A program made the translations under genes and the position numbers. Source: an uncultured Pelagibacteraceae bacterium (lineage in GTDB: Bacteria > Pseudomonadota > Alphaproteobacteria > Pelagibacterales > Pelagibacteraceae). From it: a DNA stretch of 58,959 nt. The notes beneath the pieces were generated by a model. It was given only the letters and a program-made list of their open reading frames with translations. It made no database searches and was not told the origin of the DNA. The stretch's first letter is position 1; each line of letters opens with the position of its first letter. Positions 11,089-21,115 of the stretch are shown piece after piece. The stretch is from positions 1 through 58,959 of the forward strand of contig CACDES010000002.1 in assembly GCA_902551865.1 (NCBI GenBank). The letters are read 5' to 3'.

Positions 11089-11824
11089 TAAACTTGCAAA
11101 CTGGGATTGGATTCATTTTATGTAAATTTTTTTCTCTAATCTTTAAATACTTTTTATAATTAATATTATTCTTATCATCCATGGCTTTTTCAAGTTCTTG
11201 ATAACTCATGCCAAGTTGTTGTACGTCATTTCTACCATCATCCCATAATCCATCTGTTGGTTGAGAATTAATAATATTATCTGATACTCCTAAATGCTTA
11301 CCAAGTTCCCATACTTGGGTTTTTGTACAATCTGCTATTGGGGAAATATCTACTCCTCCATCTCCATATTTAGTATAAAAACCTACTCCAAAATCTTCTA
11401 CTTTATTTCCGGTGCCTACAACTAATCCTGCATTGGCAGCTGCTACTTGATATAAGGTTGCCATTCTAAGTCTTGCTCTAGAATTTGCAAAGCCATGTTC
11501 ATTATTAAAACTATTTAACACTTGTGAAAAAGAGTCAAAGATTTTATCCATTTGCAATAAATGGTGCTCAACATTTTTAAATTTATCTTTTAGCCATGTA
11601 GCATGTTCTAAACTTAAATCATGTTGAGATTTAATTTGCTTTATAGGCATAGTTAAAATAATGGTTTTTCTCCCAGTTTTGGCACAAAGAGTGCTTACAA
11701 CTGAGGAGTCAATACCTCCTGAAATTCCTACAACTAACGACTTAGGATTAAAAGATGTATTTTTACAATAATCTTCTATCCACTTAGTAATTATCTCGGC
11801 TCTTTTTTCTACTTTCATAATCAA
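11081..11824 (-). CDS. nadE: NAD+ synthase, ammonia-dependent type (no glutaminase domain)
   Basis: SGGIDSSVV P-loop; VVGTGNKVEDFGVGFYTKYGDGGVDISPI. Confidence 0.93.
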   Translation of the reverse strand: MIMKVEKRAEIITKWIEDYCKNTSFNPKSLVVGISGGIDSSVVSTLCAKTGRKTIILTMPIKQIKSQHDLSLEHATWLKDKFKNVEHHLLQMDKIFDSFSQVLNSFNNEHGFANSRARLRMATLYQVAAANAGLVVGTGNKVEDFGVGFYTKYGDGGVDISPIADCTKTQVWELGKHLGVSDNIINSQPTDGLWDDGRNDVQQLGMSYQELEKAMDDKNNINYKKYLKIREKNLHKMNPIPVCKFNE

Positions 11825-11853
11825 TAATCTCTCTATTCCTTTTTTAGGATTCT

Positions 11854-11884
11854 GTCTTAATAATTATATAATAATTATTAAGAC
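11854..11884. repeat. Perfect 14-bp inverted repeat with 3-nt loop (gtcttaataattat-ata-ataattattaagac)
   Basis: Read directly; overlaps the aroG stop codon in the aroG-nadE gap. Confidence 0.9.
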
Positions 11885-13260
11885 GCTTCTTTAATAATAT
11901 TTTTTGAATATTTAGAATTTTTCTTTATTTCCTCAGAAATCAAGAAAGCCAGCTCCAAAGCCTGTGAGGCATTTAATCTTGGGTCACAATGAGTTCTGTA
12001 TCTATTTGATAAATCACTATCTGTTATTTTTTGAGCTCCCCCAGTGCATTCAGTAACATCCTGTCCTGTCATCTCAACGTGCAACCCACCTGCATAACTG
12101 CCCTCAGATTGATGTATGGCAAATACATTTTTTACTTCTTTTAAGACATTATCAAAAGGTCTTGTTTTTAATCCAGAAGTTGCTTTAATTGTATTACCAT
12201 GCATTGGATCACAAGACCAAATTACATTTAAACCCTCTTTTTTAACTGCTTTAATTAATTTTGGTAAAAACTCCTCAGCTTTGTTTGCTCCAAATCTGGA
12301 AATTAAAGTAAGCCTGCCCGCTTCATTATCAGGATTTAAAATATTACAAAGATTTATAAGCTCATCTGTTTTAAGAGAGGGACCACATTTTAATCCTATC
12401 GGATTTTTAATGCCTCTACAAAATTCTACATGAGCACCATCAGGTTGTCTTGTTCTATCTCCTATCCAAACAAAATGAGCAGATGTGTCATGATATTCAC
12501 CAGTTGTGGAATCTACTCTAGTCATTGCTTCTTCAAAAGGAAGTAAAAGAGCTTCGTGTGATGTATAAAAGTTAACTGTTCTTAATCTTCTATTGTTCTC
12601 CGGATTTATTCCGCATGCCTCCATAAAAGACAGTGCATCACTAATCTTATCTTCTATTTCTTTATACTTACCTTTTGTCTTTTTGTTTATAAATCCTAAA
12701 TTCCATAAATGAACTTGTCTTAGATCAGCAAAACCTCCTTGTGAAAATGCTCTGATCAAATTTAATGTAGAAGCTGACTGTGAATATGCTCTAAATAATC
12801 TTTTAGCATCAGGAGTTCTTGCTTTTTCAGAAAATTCCATACCATTAATATTGTCGCCTAAATAACTAGGTAATTCTTTACCATCTTTTTTTTCAAATGG
12901 TGAACTTCTCGGTTTTGAGAATTGACCAGCAATTCTTCCAATCTTAACAACTGGTAAAGACGCAGAGTGAGTTAATACTAATGACATTTGAAGTATTGCT
13001 TTAAAAGTATCTCGTATATTATCAGGATTAAATTCTTCAAAACTTTCTGCACAATCTCCTCCTTGTAATAAAAAAGCTTTTCCTTTAGCTACATCAGCTA
13101 AAGCTTTTTTTAGTGAACGTGTTTCTCCAGCAAAAACAAGTGGTGGATATTTTTTTACTTTACTTAATACTAAATCTAATTCTTTTTTATCTTCATACAC
13201 TGGTAAGTGTTTTGCAGGATATTTAGTCCAACTATTTAAATTCCATTTTTTCATGTTCAA
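11878..13260 (-). CDS. aroG: 3-deoxy-7-phosphoheptulonate synthase, class II
   Basis: Plant-type DAHP synthase motifs (LLQGGDCAESF, WIGDRTRQPDGAHVEFCRGI, CDPMHGNT). Confidence 0.95.
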   Translation of the reverse strand: MNMKKWNLNSWTKYPAKHLPVYEDKKELDLVLSKVKKYPPLVFAGETRSLKKALADVAKGKAFLLQGGDCAESFEEFNPDNIRDTFKAILQMSLVLTHSASLPVVKIGRIAGQFSKPRSSPFEKKDGKELPSYLGDNINGMEFSEKARTPDAKRLFRAYSQSASTLNLIRAFSQGGFADLRQVHLWNLGFINKKTKGKYKEIEDKISDALSFMEACGINPENNRRLRTVNFYTSHEALLLPFEEAMTRVDSTTGEYHDTSAHFVWIGDRTRQPDGAHVEFCRGIKNPIGLKCGPSLKTDELINLCNILNPDNEAGRLTLISRFGANKAEEFLPKLIKAVKKEGLNVIWSCDPMHGNTIKATSGLKTRPFDNVLKEVKNVFAIHQSEGSYAGGLHVEMTGQDVTECTGGAQKITDSDLSNRYRTHCDPRLNASQALELAFLISEEIKKNSKYSKNIIKEAS

Positions 13261-13316
13261 CCTGAGATATATATAAGTTATAAAATAGACTTTTTAAAGA
13301 CTTTAGAAGAAAAAAA

Positions 13317-15134
13317 TTACTCAACAGTAACTGATTTAGCTAAATTCCTAGGTTTGTCTATATCACAACCTTTTAAAAGTGCTACATGATAAGCTAATAG
13401 CTGAATAGGTATAGTAAGTAATATAGGAGAAAGTAAATTATCTAAAGAAGGAACTTTAATACCAAATCTAATATTTTCATCTATTAATTCCTTTTTATGA
13501 TCAGTAATAAATAAAATCTTCCCTCCTCTCGCGATAACTTCTTGCATATTTGAAAGAGTTTTTTGAAAATATTTATCTTTTGGGGCTATTACAATTACTG
13601 GCAAACCTTCTTCTATTAAAGCTAAAGGCCCATGCTTCATTTCTCCAGCGGGATAACCCTCTGCGTGTAAATAAGACAATTCCTTAAGTTTCAATGCTCC
13701 TTCTAATGCTATTGGAAAAGACAATCCTCTTCCTAAAAACATGGATCCCTTAGCATTAAGAAATTCTTTAGCCATAGCTTGAACATTATTTTCTACTTTT
13801 AAACTTTTCTTAATTGCATCTGGAAGATTCTTTAAGTTTTTTATATTAGTTTGATATGTGGTATCATTAATATCTTTTCTACTTTTTGATAATTTCAAAC
13901 ATAAAATATAAAGAACTAACATTTGACCTAAAAATGCTTTTGTTGAAGCAACGCCAATTTCTGGACCAGCATGTATAGGCAAAACCCAATCTGAATTTCT
14001 TGCAATTGTACTTTCAACTGAGTTAACTACAGAGCAAGTTTTAACATTATTTTTTTTACATATGTCTAATGCTGCTGCTGTATCAGCTGTCTCGCCTGAT
14101 TGAGAAACAAAAACATATAAATTATGAGAATTAAATTTTAATTTTCTATATCTAAATTCAGAGGCAATATCAATTTCAACATCTATAGTTGAAAGTTCTT
14201 CAAACCAATATTTTGCAACTAAGCACGAATGGTATGCTGTGCCACACCCTATTAAAACAATCTTTTTAATTTTTTCTGGTTTAATTGGAAAATTATAGAT
14301 ATTTATATCTTTTTTTAAACTGTCGATATACTCATTAATACAATTTTTAGCCGTAGTAGATTGCTCAAATATTTCTTTTGACATAAAATTTTTATAATTA
14401 CCTTTATCACTAATGTTTTTATCGTCAGATAATACATATACTTTTTTATTAATCTTTTTTTTATTTACATCATAAAAATCAACCTTATCTTTAGATAAAA
14501 TACATAAATCACCATCGTCTAAATAAGAAATTTTATTAGTCATAGATTTAAGTGCATAAGAATCTGAACCAAGATAATTCTCTTTATTTGAATAACCTAC
14601 AGCTAAAGGACTTCCTCTTCTCGCTCCTATAATAATATTTTTATAATTTTTAAAAATAATACCTAAAGCAAAACTACCTTTTAGTTGTTTTAATGTATTA
14701 AAAACAGATTCTAAAGGTTCGCTACCTTTTAAAGCTTCTGTAATCAATAATGTTATAACTTCAGTGTCTGTTTGGGATTTAAATTTTAAACCTTTTAATT
14801 CTAATTTTTTTTTCAATTCATCTGAGTTCTCAATAATTCCATTATGAACTACTGATACAATTTCTGACGAATGAGGATGAGCGTTAATAATATTTGGCAC
14901 ACCATGTGTTGCCCATCTGACATGTCCAATACCAAGATGTCCTTCAGATGGAGTTTTAAATAAAATTTTCTCTAACTCTTCTACTCTCCCGGAACATTTT
15001 TTTTCGATTATTTTATCCTTGTCCAATGTGGCTAGACCAGCAGAGTCGTACCCTCTGTATTCTAGTTTTTTTAATGAATTTATAATATTCATTGAAACTG
15101 GTTTGTTACTAGCTATTCCAATAATTCCACACAT
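13317..15134 (-). CDS. glmS: Glutamine--fructose-6-phosphate aminotransferase (isomerizing)
   Basis: MCGIIGI N-terminal Cys, SIS domains (CGTAYHSC, SQSGETADT), C-terminal KSVTVE. Confidence 0.98.
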   Translation of the reverse strand: MCGIIGIASNKPVSMNIINSLKKLEYRGYDSAGLATLDKDKIIEKKCSGRVEELEKILFKTPSEGHLGIGHVRWATHGVPNIINAHPHSSEIVSVVHNGIIENSDELKKKLELKGLKFKSQTDTEVITLLITEALKGSEPLESVFNTLKQLKGSFALGIIFKNYKNIIIGARRGSPLAVGYSNKENYLGSDSYALKSMTNKISYLDDGDLCILSKDKVDFYDVNKKKINKKVYVLSDDKNISDKGNYKNFMSKEIFEQSTTAKNCINEYIDSLKKDINIYNFPIKPEKIKKIVLIGCGTAYHSCLVAKYWFEELSTIDVEIDIASEFRYRKLKFNSHNLYVFVSQSGETADTAAALDICKKNNVKTCSVVNSVESTIARNSDWVLPIHAGPEIGVASTKAFLGQMLVLYILCLKLSKSRKDINDTTYQTNIKNLKNLPDAIKKSLKVENNVQAMAKEFLNAKGSMFLGRGLSFPIALEGALKLKELSYLHAEGYPAGEMKHGPLALIEEGLPVIVIAPKDKYFQKTLSNMQEVIARGGKILFITDHKKELIDENIRFGIKVPSLDNLLSPILLTIPIQLLAYHVALLKGCDIDKPRNLAKSVTVE

Positions 15135-15823
15135 TATTTTTTCTTTTTTCTTTTATAATTTTTAACTTCAGTTTGAGACGTTCTTGTGATGGCTAATGAA
15201 TTTTTTTTAACATTTTTAGTAATTACTGAACCAGCGCCAACTATAGAATTTTTTTCTAATTTAACAGGAGCTACAAGAGCTGAATTAGAGCCTATAAAAA
15301 CATTATCAGATATTCTAGTTTTATATTTCTTAACACCATCATAATTACAAGTTATTGTACCTGCTCCAATATTAGAATTTTTTCCTATTGTGGTATCACC
15401 GATATATGAAAGATGGTTGACTTTTGAATTCGTATTAATGCTTGATTTTTTTATTTCAACAAAATTTCCAATTTTAGTATTATCATTTAAAATTGTTCCT
15501 GATCTTAATCTTGCATAAGGTCCAATAGAAACATTTTTTTTAACTTTTGTTCCCTCAATATAAGTAAAAGATTTTATGTATGAATTATCCCCTATTCGTA
15601 CTTTTGGTCCAAAAACTACGTAGGGTTCGACTGTTACATTTTTTCCAAAATGTGTATCTTTTGATAAATAGATTGTCTCTGGAGCAATTAAATTAACCCC
15701 GTTCTTTAAAGCTTTATTTCTTAAAAGCTCCTGAGAGAGTCTGTAAGAGTTAGCTTTATTTAATTTATTATTTGTATTCATAGAATTTTTCTTTACATTA
15801 ATAATGTAACTGAAATAAGTCAC
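15134..15823 (-). CDS. GlmU-like acetyltransferase domain protein lacking the N-terminal pyrophosphorylase domain; start may be at 15781
   Basis: Aligns by eye to the GlmU C-terminal left-handed beta-helix ([52 protein letters not shown]); no GlmU N-terminal uridyltransferase motif. Confidence 0.85.
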   Translation of the reverse strand: MTYFSYIINVKKNSMNTNNKLNKANSYRLSQELLRNKALKNGVNLIAPETIYLSKDTHFGKNVTVEPYVVFGPKVRIGDNSYIKSFTYIEGTKVKKNVSIGPYARLRSGTILNDNTKIGNFVEIKKSSINTNSKVNHLSYIGDTTIGKNSNIGAGTITCNYDGVKKYKTRISDNVFIGSNSALVAPVKLEKNSIVGAGSVITKNVKKNSLAITRTSQTEVKNYKRKKKK

Positions 15824-15850
15824 AAAATATTTCTTTTTAATACTTTAAAA

Positions 15851-16513
15851 ATGACTCAAATTTACACAATTCTTTTTGATCTAGACGGGACGTTAGTAGA
15901 TACAGCACCAGATTTAATGGCTGCTCATAATCATGTGATGAAAAAGTATGGAAAAAATCAAAAAAAACTATCAGATATTAAAACTTTAGCAAGTAGAGGC
16001 GCATGGATAATGATGCAAAGATCTTTTAAAGAAGAAATTAAAGATGAAATTACAAAAAAAAAGATGGTTGATGAATTTATAGATTTTTATTCAAAAAATA
16101 TAAATAAAAAAAGTCAACCTATAAAAGGCGTGTTCGAATTTTTAGACTGGGCAAAATCTAAAAACATTTCAATGGGTGTATGTACAAATAAAAGAGAACA
16201 TCTAGCAATAGATTTGTTAAAAAAAATAGATATGTACAAATATTTTGAATATGTGGCTGGGGCCGATACTTTTGCATTTAATAAACCAGATTCAAGACAT
16301 TTAACTAATACTGTTGAAATTATCGGTGGTAATTTAAAAAAGACAATCATGATTGGAGATAGTGAAGTTGATTCAATGTCGGCTCAAAATGCAGGTGTTC
16401 CTTTTGTATTAATTCAAGATGGATATACAGATAAAACTTATAAAGAAATTAAACACGATGTACTAATAAAAGATTTTACAAATCTTGATAAAGTTATTGA
16501 AAAATATTTATGA
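15851..16513 (+). CDS. gph: HAD-family hydrolase, phosphoglycolate phosphatase-like
   Basis: FDLDGTLVDTAPDL, MIGDSEVDSMSAQNAGV. Confidence 0.85.
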   Translation: MTQIYTILFDLDGTLVDTAPDLMAAHNHVMKKYGKNQKKLSDIKTLASRGAWIMMQRSFKEEIKDEITKKKMVDEFIDFYSKNINKKSQPIKGVFEFLDWAKSKNISMGVCTNKREHLAIDLLKKIDMYKYFEYVAGADTFAFNKPDSRHLTNTVEIIGGNLKKTIMIGDSEVDSMSAQNAGVPFVLIQDGYTDKTYKEIKHDVLIKDFTNLDKVIEKYL

Positions 16514-17109
16514 TAAACTTTGCTTTGTTTTCTGCTCTTTCTGCTTTTTATTTTACGATGTTTGTTACACCTGGGCCGAATAATGCGATGTTAACAGCCT
16601 CAGGAATGAAATTTGGTTTTATAAGAACTCTGCCGCATTTAATTGGAATTCCTTTAGGTCATATATTTCAAATAGGATTAGTTTGTTTTGGTTTAGGAAA
16701 TCTTTTTTTAATCTATCCTCAAATACAATCTTATATGAAAATTCTATGTTTTTTATATTTACTTTATCTAAGTTGGAAAATGATAGGTTCTTTTAATCTT
16801 ATAAAAAAAGAGTCTGGCAGACCTCTGAAGCTATATGAAGCATCACTTTTTCAATTTATAAATCCTAAAGCGTGGTCTATTGCAATTGCTGTTGCATCAG
16901 GATTTTTTCCAACTGAAGAAAATATTTTTGTTGGTGTAGCTTTCGTAACAGTAACAGCAGCAACTATATGTTTTCCTTCTATATGTTTATGGGCTCTTTT
17001 TGGCAGTGGATTAAGAACATTTATTAATAATGAAAAAACAAAAAAAATAACAGAATATTTTCTTGCGTTCTTGTTACTTTTAACAGGATTATTTATCTTA
17101 ATTAAATAA
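16510..17109 (+). CDS. LysE/RhtB family transporter
   Basis: TPGPNNAMLTASGMKFGFIRTLPHLIGIPLG signature. Confidence 0.9.
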   Translation: MINFALFSALSAFYFTMFVTPGPNNAMLTASGMKFGFIRTLPHLIGIPLGHIFQIGLVCFGLGNLFLIYPQIQSYMKILCFLYLLYLSWKMIGSFNLIKKESGRPLKLYEASLFQFINPKAWSIAIAVASGFFPTEENIFVGVAFVTVTAATICFPSICLWALFGSGLRTFINNEKTKKITEYFLAFLLLLTGLFILIK

Positions 17110-17150
17110 TCTTTGATTTTTATAATCCCCTCTAATATAAGTCTGGTGCA

Positions 17151-18047
17151 ATGCATTTCACAAAAAAAAACGCATCAGAAAAAAGATCTGATTTTATAAA
17201 AAAATTACAATCTAAAAAATTATTAAGATTTCCTGGAGCATATAATCCTTTATGTGCAAAATTAATTTCTGAGATAGGTTTTGATGGGGTTTATATTTCT
17301 GGAGGCGTGATGTCTAATGACTTAGGTTTACCTGATATTGGGCTAACAACGTTAGATCAGGTAAGTTATAGAGGAAATCAAATAGCTAGAGCGACGGATT
17401 TACCTACAATAGTAGATGCTGATACAGGTTTCGGTGATTGTAAAAAAACAATCTCTACATTTGAAAATAAAGGATTAGCAGGCTGTCATATAGAAGACCA
17501 AATAGCTGAAAAAAGATGCGGACATCTAGATAATAAAGAATTAATTACAAAAGAAGAAATGATTAAGAAGATTAAAGAGTCTGTTGGATCTAGAAAAGAT
17601 AAAAATTTTTTAATTATTGTAAGAACTGATGCAAATACAGTTGAAGGAATTGATAAAACATTAGATAGAATTAAAGCCTACGAGGATGCTGGTGCAGATA
17701 TGATTTTTCCAGAAGCAATGAAGGATGAAAAAGAATTTGAAAAAGTAAGAAAAATTTCAAAAGGATATTTGTTAGCTAATATGACTGAGTTTGGAAAATC
17801 AAAGCTTTTAAATAAAAGTGAGTTAGAAAATTTAGGATATAATTTAGTGATTTATCCAGTCACTACACAAAGATTGGCAATGCAAAATGTTGAGATGGGA
17901 CTAAAATCAATATTTAAAGATGGAGACCAAAACAATATTATCGACAAAATGCAAACTAGAAAAAGGTTGTACGAATTAGTAGAATATGAGAAATACAATA
18001 CCCCAGGGAAAAAGATTACAGATTTTTCAACTGAAGGACACGAATAA
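17151..18047 (+). CDS. prpB: Methylisocitrate lyase (isocitrate lyase/PEP mutase family)
   Basis: VDADTGFGD, KRCGH catalytic motif; followed by prpC-like gene. Confidence 0.88.
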   Translation: MHFTKKNASEKRSDFIKKLQSKKLLRFPGAYNPLCAKLISEIGFDGVYISGGVMSNDLGLPDIGLTTLDQVSYRGNQIARATDLPTIVDADTGFGDCKKTISTFENKGLAGCHIEDQIAEKRCGHLDNKELITKEEMIKKIKESVGSRKDKNFLIIVRTDANTVEGIDKTLDRIKAYEDAGADMIFPEAMKDEKEFEKVRKISKGYLLANMTEFGKSKLLNKSELENLGYNLVIYPVTTQRLAMQNVEMGLKSIFKDGDQNNIIDKMQTRKRLYELVEYEKYNTPGKKITDFSTEGHE

Positions 18048-19171
18048 TGAGTGAAGAAATTAAAAAAGGTTTATTAGGTATCGTTGTTGATGAAACAACA
18101 ATTTCGCATGTTGTTCCTGAATTAAGTACTCTTACTTATCGTGGATATACAGTACAAGAATTATGTGACAAATGTGATTTTGAAGAAGTTGCTTACCTTG
18201 TATTAAATGGAGATCTTCCAAATAAAAAACAATTAAAACAATTTATTAAAAACGAAAGATCTGAAAGAAAACTTTCTAAACAAATTTTAACAAATATTCA
18301 AAAAATGCCAAAAAACGCTCATCCTATGGATGTAATCAGAACTTGTGTAAGTTTAATGGCTTTAGAAGATAAAGACACTAAAGATAATTCTCCAAAGGCA
18401 AATATGAGAAAAGCAATGAAAATTTTTTCAAAAACGCCTACAGCTGTAGCTGCTTATTTCAGACATAGAAAAGGTAAAAAAATAATTTCTCCAAGTAAAA
18501 ATTTATCTTTTTCAGAAAATTTTTTCAAAATGATGTTTGGTAAAGTGCCAGATAAAGAAATAGTAAGGGCTTTTGATATTTCTTTAATTCTTTATGCCGA
18601 ACATAGTTTTAACGTTTCAACTTTTACAGCTAGAACAATTACAAGTAGTTTATCTGATTTACATGGCGCTATTACAGGTGCAATTGCATCATTGAAAGGA
18701 CCTTTACATGGTGGAGCTAATGAAGCTGTTATGCACATGATGAAAGAAATTGGAAAACCAGAAAAAGCTAAAGCTTGGATTGAAAACGCACTGACAAATA
18801 AAAAAGTTGTAATGGGTTTTGGTCACAGAGTTTATAGAACTGGAGACTCTAGGGTTCCAACAATGAAACATTACATGTTTAAAGTCGCTAAACTTTTGAA
18901 AAAAGAAAAGTACACAAAAATGTATGAAATTTTAGAGAAAATAATGTTAGAAAAAAAGAATATACATCCCAACGTAGATTTTCCATGTGGACCCACATAC
19001 TATATGATGGGAATTGATATAGATTTTTATACTCCGATATTTGTGATGTCTCGAATTACAGGTTGGTCAGCTCATATCATGGAACAGCACACTTCAAATA
19101 AATTAATTAGACCTTTGTCTAAATATAAAGGTGAAGAAGTTAGAAAAGTAATGCTGTTGAATCAAAGATAA
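18047..19171 (+). CDS. prpC: 2-methylcitrate synthase / citrate synthase
   Basis: Citrate synthase family (GPLHGGANEAVM, MGFGHRVYRTGDSR). Confidence 0.88.
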   Translation: MSEEIKKGLLGIVVDETTISHVVPELSTLTYRGYTVQELCDKCDFEEVAYLVLNGDLPNKKQLKQFIKNERSERKLSKQILTNIQKMPKNAHPMDVIRTCVSLMALEDKDTKDNSPKANMRKAMKIFSKTPTAVAAYFRHRKGKKIISPSKNLSFSENFFKMMFGKVPDKEIVRAFDISLILYAEHSFNVSTFTARTITSSLSDLHGAITGAIASLKGPLHGGANEAVMHMMKEIGKPEKAKAWIENALTNKKVVMGFGHRVYRTGDSRVPTMKHYMFKVAKLLKKEKYTKMYEILEKIMLEKKNIHPNVDFPCGPTYYMMGIDIDFYTPIFVMSRITGWSAHIMEQHTSNKLIRPLSKYKGEEVRKVMLLNQR

Positions 19172-20347
19172 ATGATCGATCAAATATTTCCTGAAGCTTT
19201 AAAGATTTTAAGTAATCTAGTAAAATTTCAAACAGTATCAGGAGCTTCAAATCTTGAATTAATAAAGTATTGTGAAAAAAAATTAGATGAATCTGGCGCA
19301 AAATCTTTTAAAACTTTTAATGAGTCTGGCTCACAAGCTAATCTATTTTCGACAATCAACGGAAAAGATAATTCAAACAATAAAGGAATTATCCTGTCAG
19401 GGCATACTGATGTGGTTCCTGCTGTGCCTGATGAATGGACTTCTGATCCATACATAGCGAGAGAAGAAGACAATAAAATTTACGGTCGCGGAACATGTGA
19501 TATGAAAGGTTTTATTGCTTGTACTTTAGCAGTTGCTCCTTTATTTGCTTCTACAAAATTGAAAGCACCAATACATTTTTCTTATACATTTGATGAAGAG
19601 ACTGGTTGTTTAGGGGCACCATTGGTTTTAGCTGACTTAAAAAAAAGAAATATTAATTTCTCTGCTTGTATAATTGGCGAACCAACAAGTATGAAAGCTA
19701 TAACTGCACACAAAGGATACAATGAATACATAACTCACTTTACTGGGTTGTCCGGACACGCTTCAAATCCTGAAAGCGGTGTTAATGCCATTGAATATGC
19801 TATTCAATATAGCAACAAGCTTATGGAATTAAGAGATGAACTAAAAAAAAGAAACTCAACAAAAACATCTTTTTCTCCTTCTTATTCAACTCTTCAAATA
19901 GGAAAAATTTCTGGAGGAATAGGCGCAAATGTAATTGCAGATCAATGTTCTCTTGAATGGGAAGTAAGACCTATCAACAAAGATGATGGGGATTTCATTA
20001 GTAAAAATATTGATGATTTTGCCAAAAATATTTTGTTACCAGAAATGAAAAAAAATAATCCAAAAGGAAATATCAACAAGGAAATAATTGGTGAGGTAGT
20101 TGGTTTTAATAAAGAAGAAACATCAGAAGCTGTAAATCTTGTTTGTAATTTAACTGGTGATAATTCAAAAGATACAATGTCATTTGGTACTGAAGCAGGT
20201 TTATTTCAAAATTCTGGGATAAGTACTGTTATTTGTGGACCTGGTTCTATTGAACAAGCTCATACAGTGGATGAATATATCACCTATGATCAAATAAAAA
20301 AGTGTCTTAAAATGCTTATTTCTTTGCAAGAAAAAATGGTTAATTAA
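19172..20347 (+). CDS. argE: Acetylornithine deacetylase (M20)
   Basis: SGHTDVVPA, YGRGTCDMKGF, DEETGCLGAP, FGTEAGLFQNSG. Confidence 0.88.
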   Translation: MIDQIFPEALKILSNLVKFQTVSGASNLELIKYCEKKLDESGAKSFKTFNESGSQANLFSTINGKDNSNNKGIILSGHTDVVPAVPDEWTSDPYIAREEDNKIYGRGTCDMKGFIACTLAVAPLFASTKLKAPIHFSYTFDEETGCLGAPLVLADLKKRNINFSACIIGEPTSMKAITAHKGYNEYITHFTGLSGHASNPESGVNAIEYAIQYSNKLMELRDELKKRNSTKTSFSPSYSTLQIGKISGGIGANVIADQCSLEWEVRPINKDDGDFISKNIDDFAKNILLPEMKKNNPKGNINKEIIGEVVGFNKEETSEAVNLVCNLTGDNSKDTMSFGTEAGLFQNSGISTVICGPGSIEQAHTVDEYITYDQIKKCLKMLISLQEKMVN

Positions 20348-20371
20348 ATTTAACATTTTTAAAGTATTGAT

Positions 20372-21115
20372 ATGAGATTATTAATTTTTACACTTATCTT
20401 TTTTAAATTTTTTTCTCCTGTTAATGCTAATTCTATCTACTATTTGACAAAAATACCAAATTTACAGATTTATAACTTGGAGGCTTCAAATGGTATTAAA
20501 TATCTTAAAGCTGAAAAATCTTTTACGGTTGGAATAGTTAAAAATAATGTCCAGTGTGACGAACCTAACGAAAATTATATTAAAAATAAATTTAAAATTA
20601 TTAAAAAAAATTTAGATAAATATAAAAAAAGTTTTTTAAATAAAATTAATTTAAGATATGTTGTTCTATGTGAAAATCTTAAAGTGTCTGACATAAGAAC
20701 TGCAGGTGTGCCAAATATCGATGTAAAGACACTTATTATCGATATTAAATCAGACCCTAAATATTTTGAAAGATCTATTCATCATGAGCTATTTCATATG
20801 GTTGATGATAGTTATAAAAACTTATTTCCACAAAATAAATGGAATGAGTTTAATGACTCAAATTTTCAATACGCTGAATGTTCGACCTGCTCAAATAGAT
20901 CTAATTTATCATTAATGAAAAGTTCTAATGGATTTCTTACTGAATACTCGATGTCTACAGCTTCTGAGGATATGGCAGAAATATTCTCATTTTTAATGAC
21001 AGATGAGGTAAATTTATCAAAAATTATTCTTAGAGACCCAATATTAAATAATAAAGTTAACTTTATTGTTGGTGAAACAAAAAAGATAGATAATAACTTT
21101 AAATTTAACAAATGA
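20372..21115 (+). CDS. Secreted putative zinc metallopeptidase (gluzincin-like)
   Basis: Signal peptide; HHELFHMVDD (HExxH) plus GFLTEYSMSTASEDMAEIFSF third-ligand region. Confidence 0.7.
   Translation: MRLLIFTLIFFKFFSPVNANSIYYLTKIPNLQIYNLEASNGIKYLKAEKSFTVGIVKNNVQCDEPNENYIKNKFKIIKKNLDKYKKSFLNKINLRYVVLCENLKVSDIRTAGVPNIDVKTLIIDIKSDPKYFERSIHHELFHMVDDSYKNLFPQNKWNEFNDSNFQYAECSTCSNRSNLSLMKSSNGFLTEYSMSTASEDMAEIFSFLMTDEVNLSKIILRDPILNNKVNFIVGETKKIDNNFKFNK

Noticed and set aside
12116-12433. 105-aa ORF antisense inside aroG
   Set aside because: Fully covered by a strongly conserved class II DAHP synthase on the other strand.
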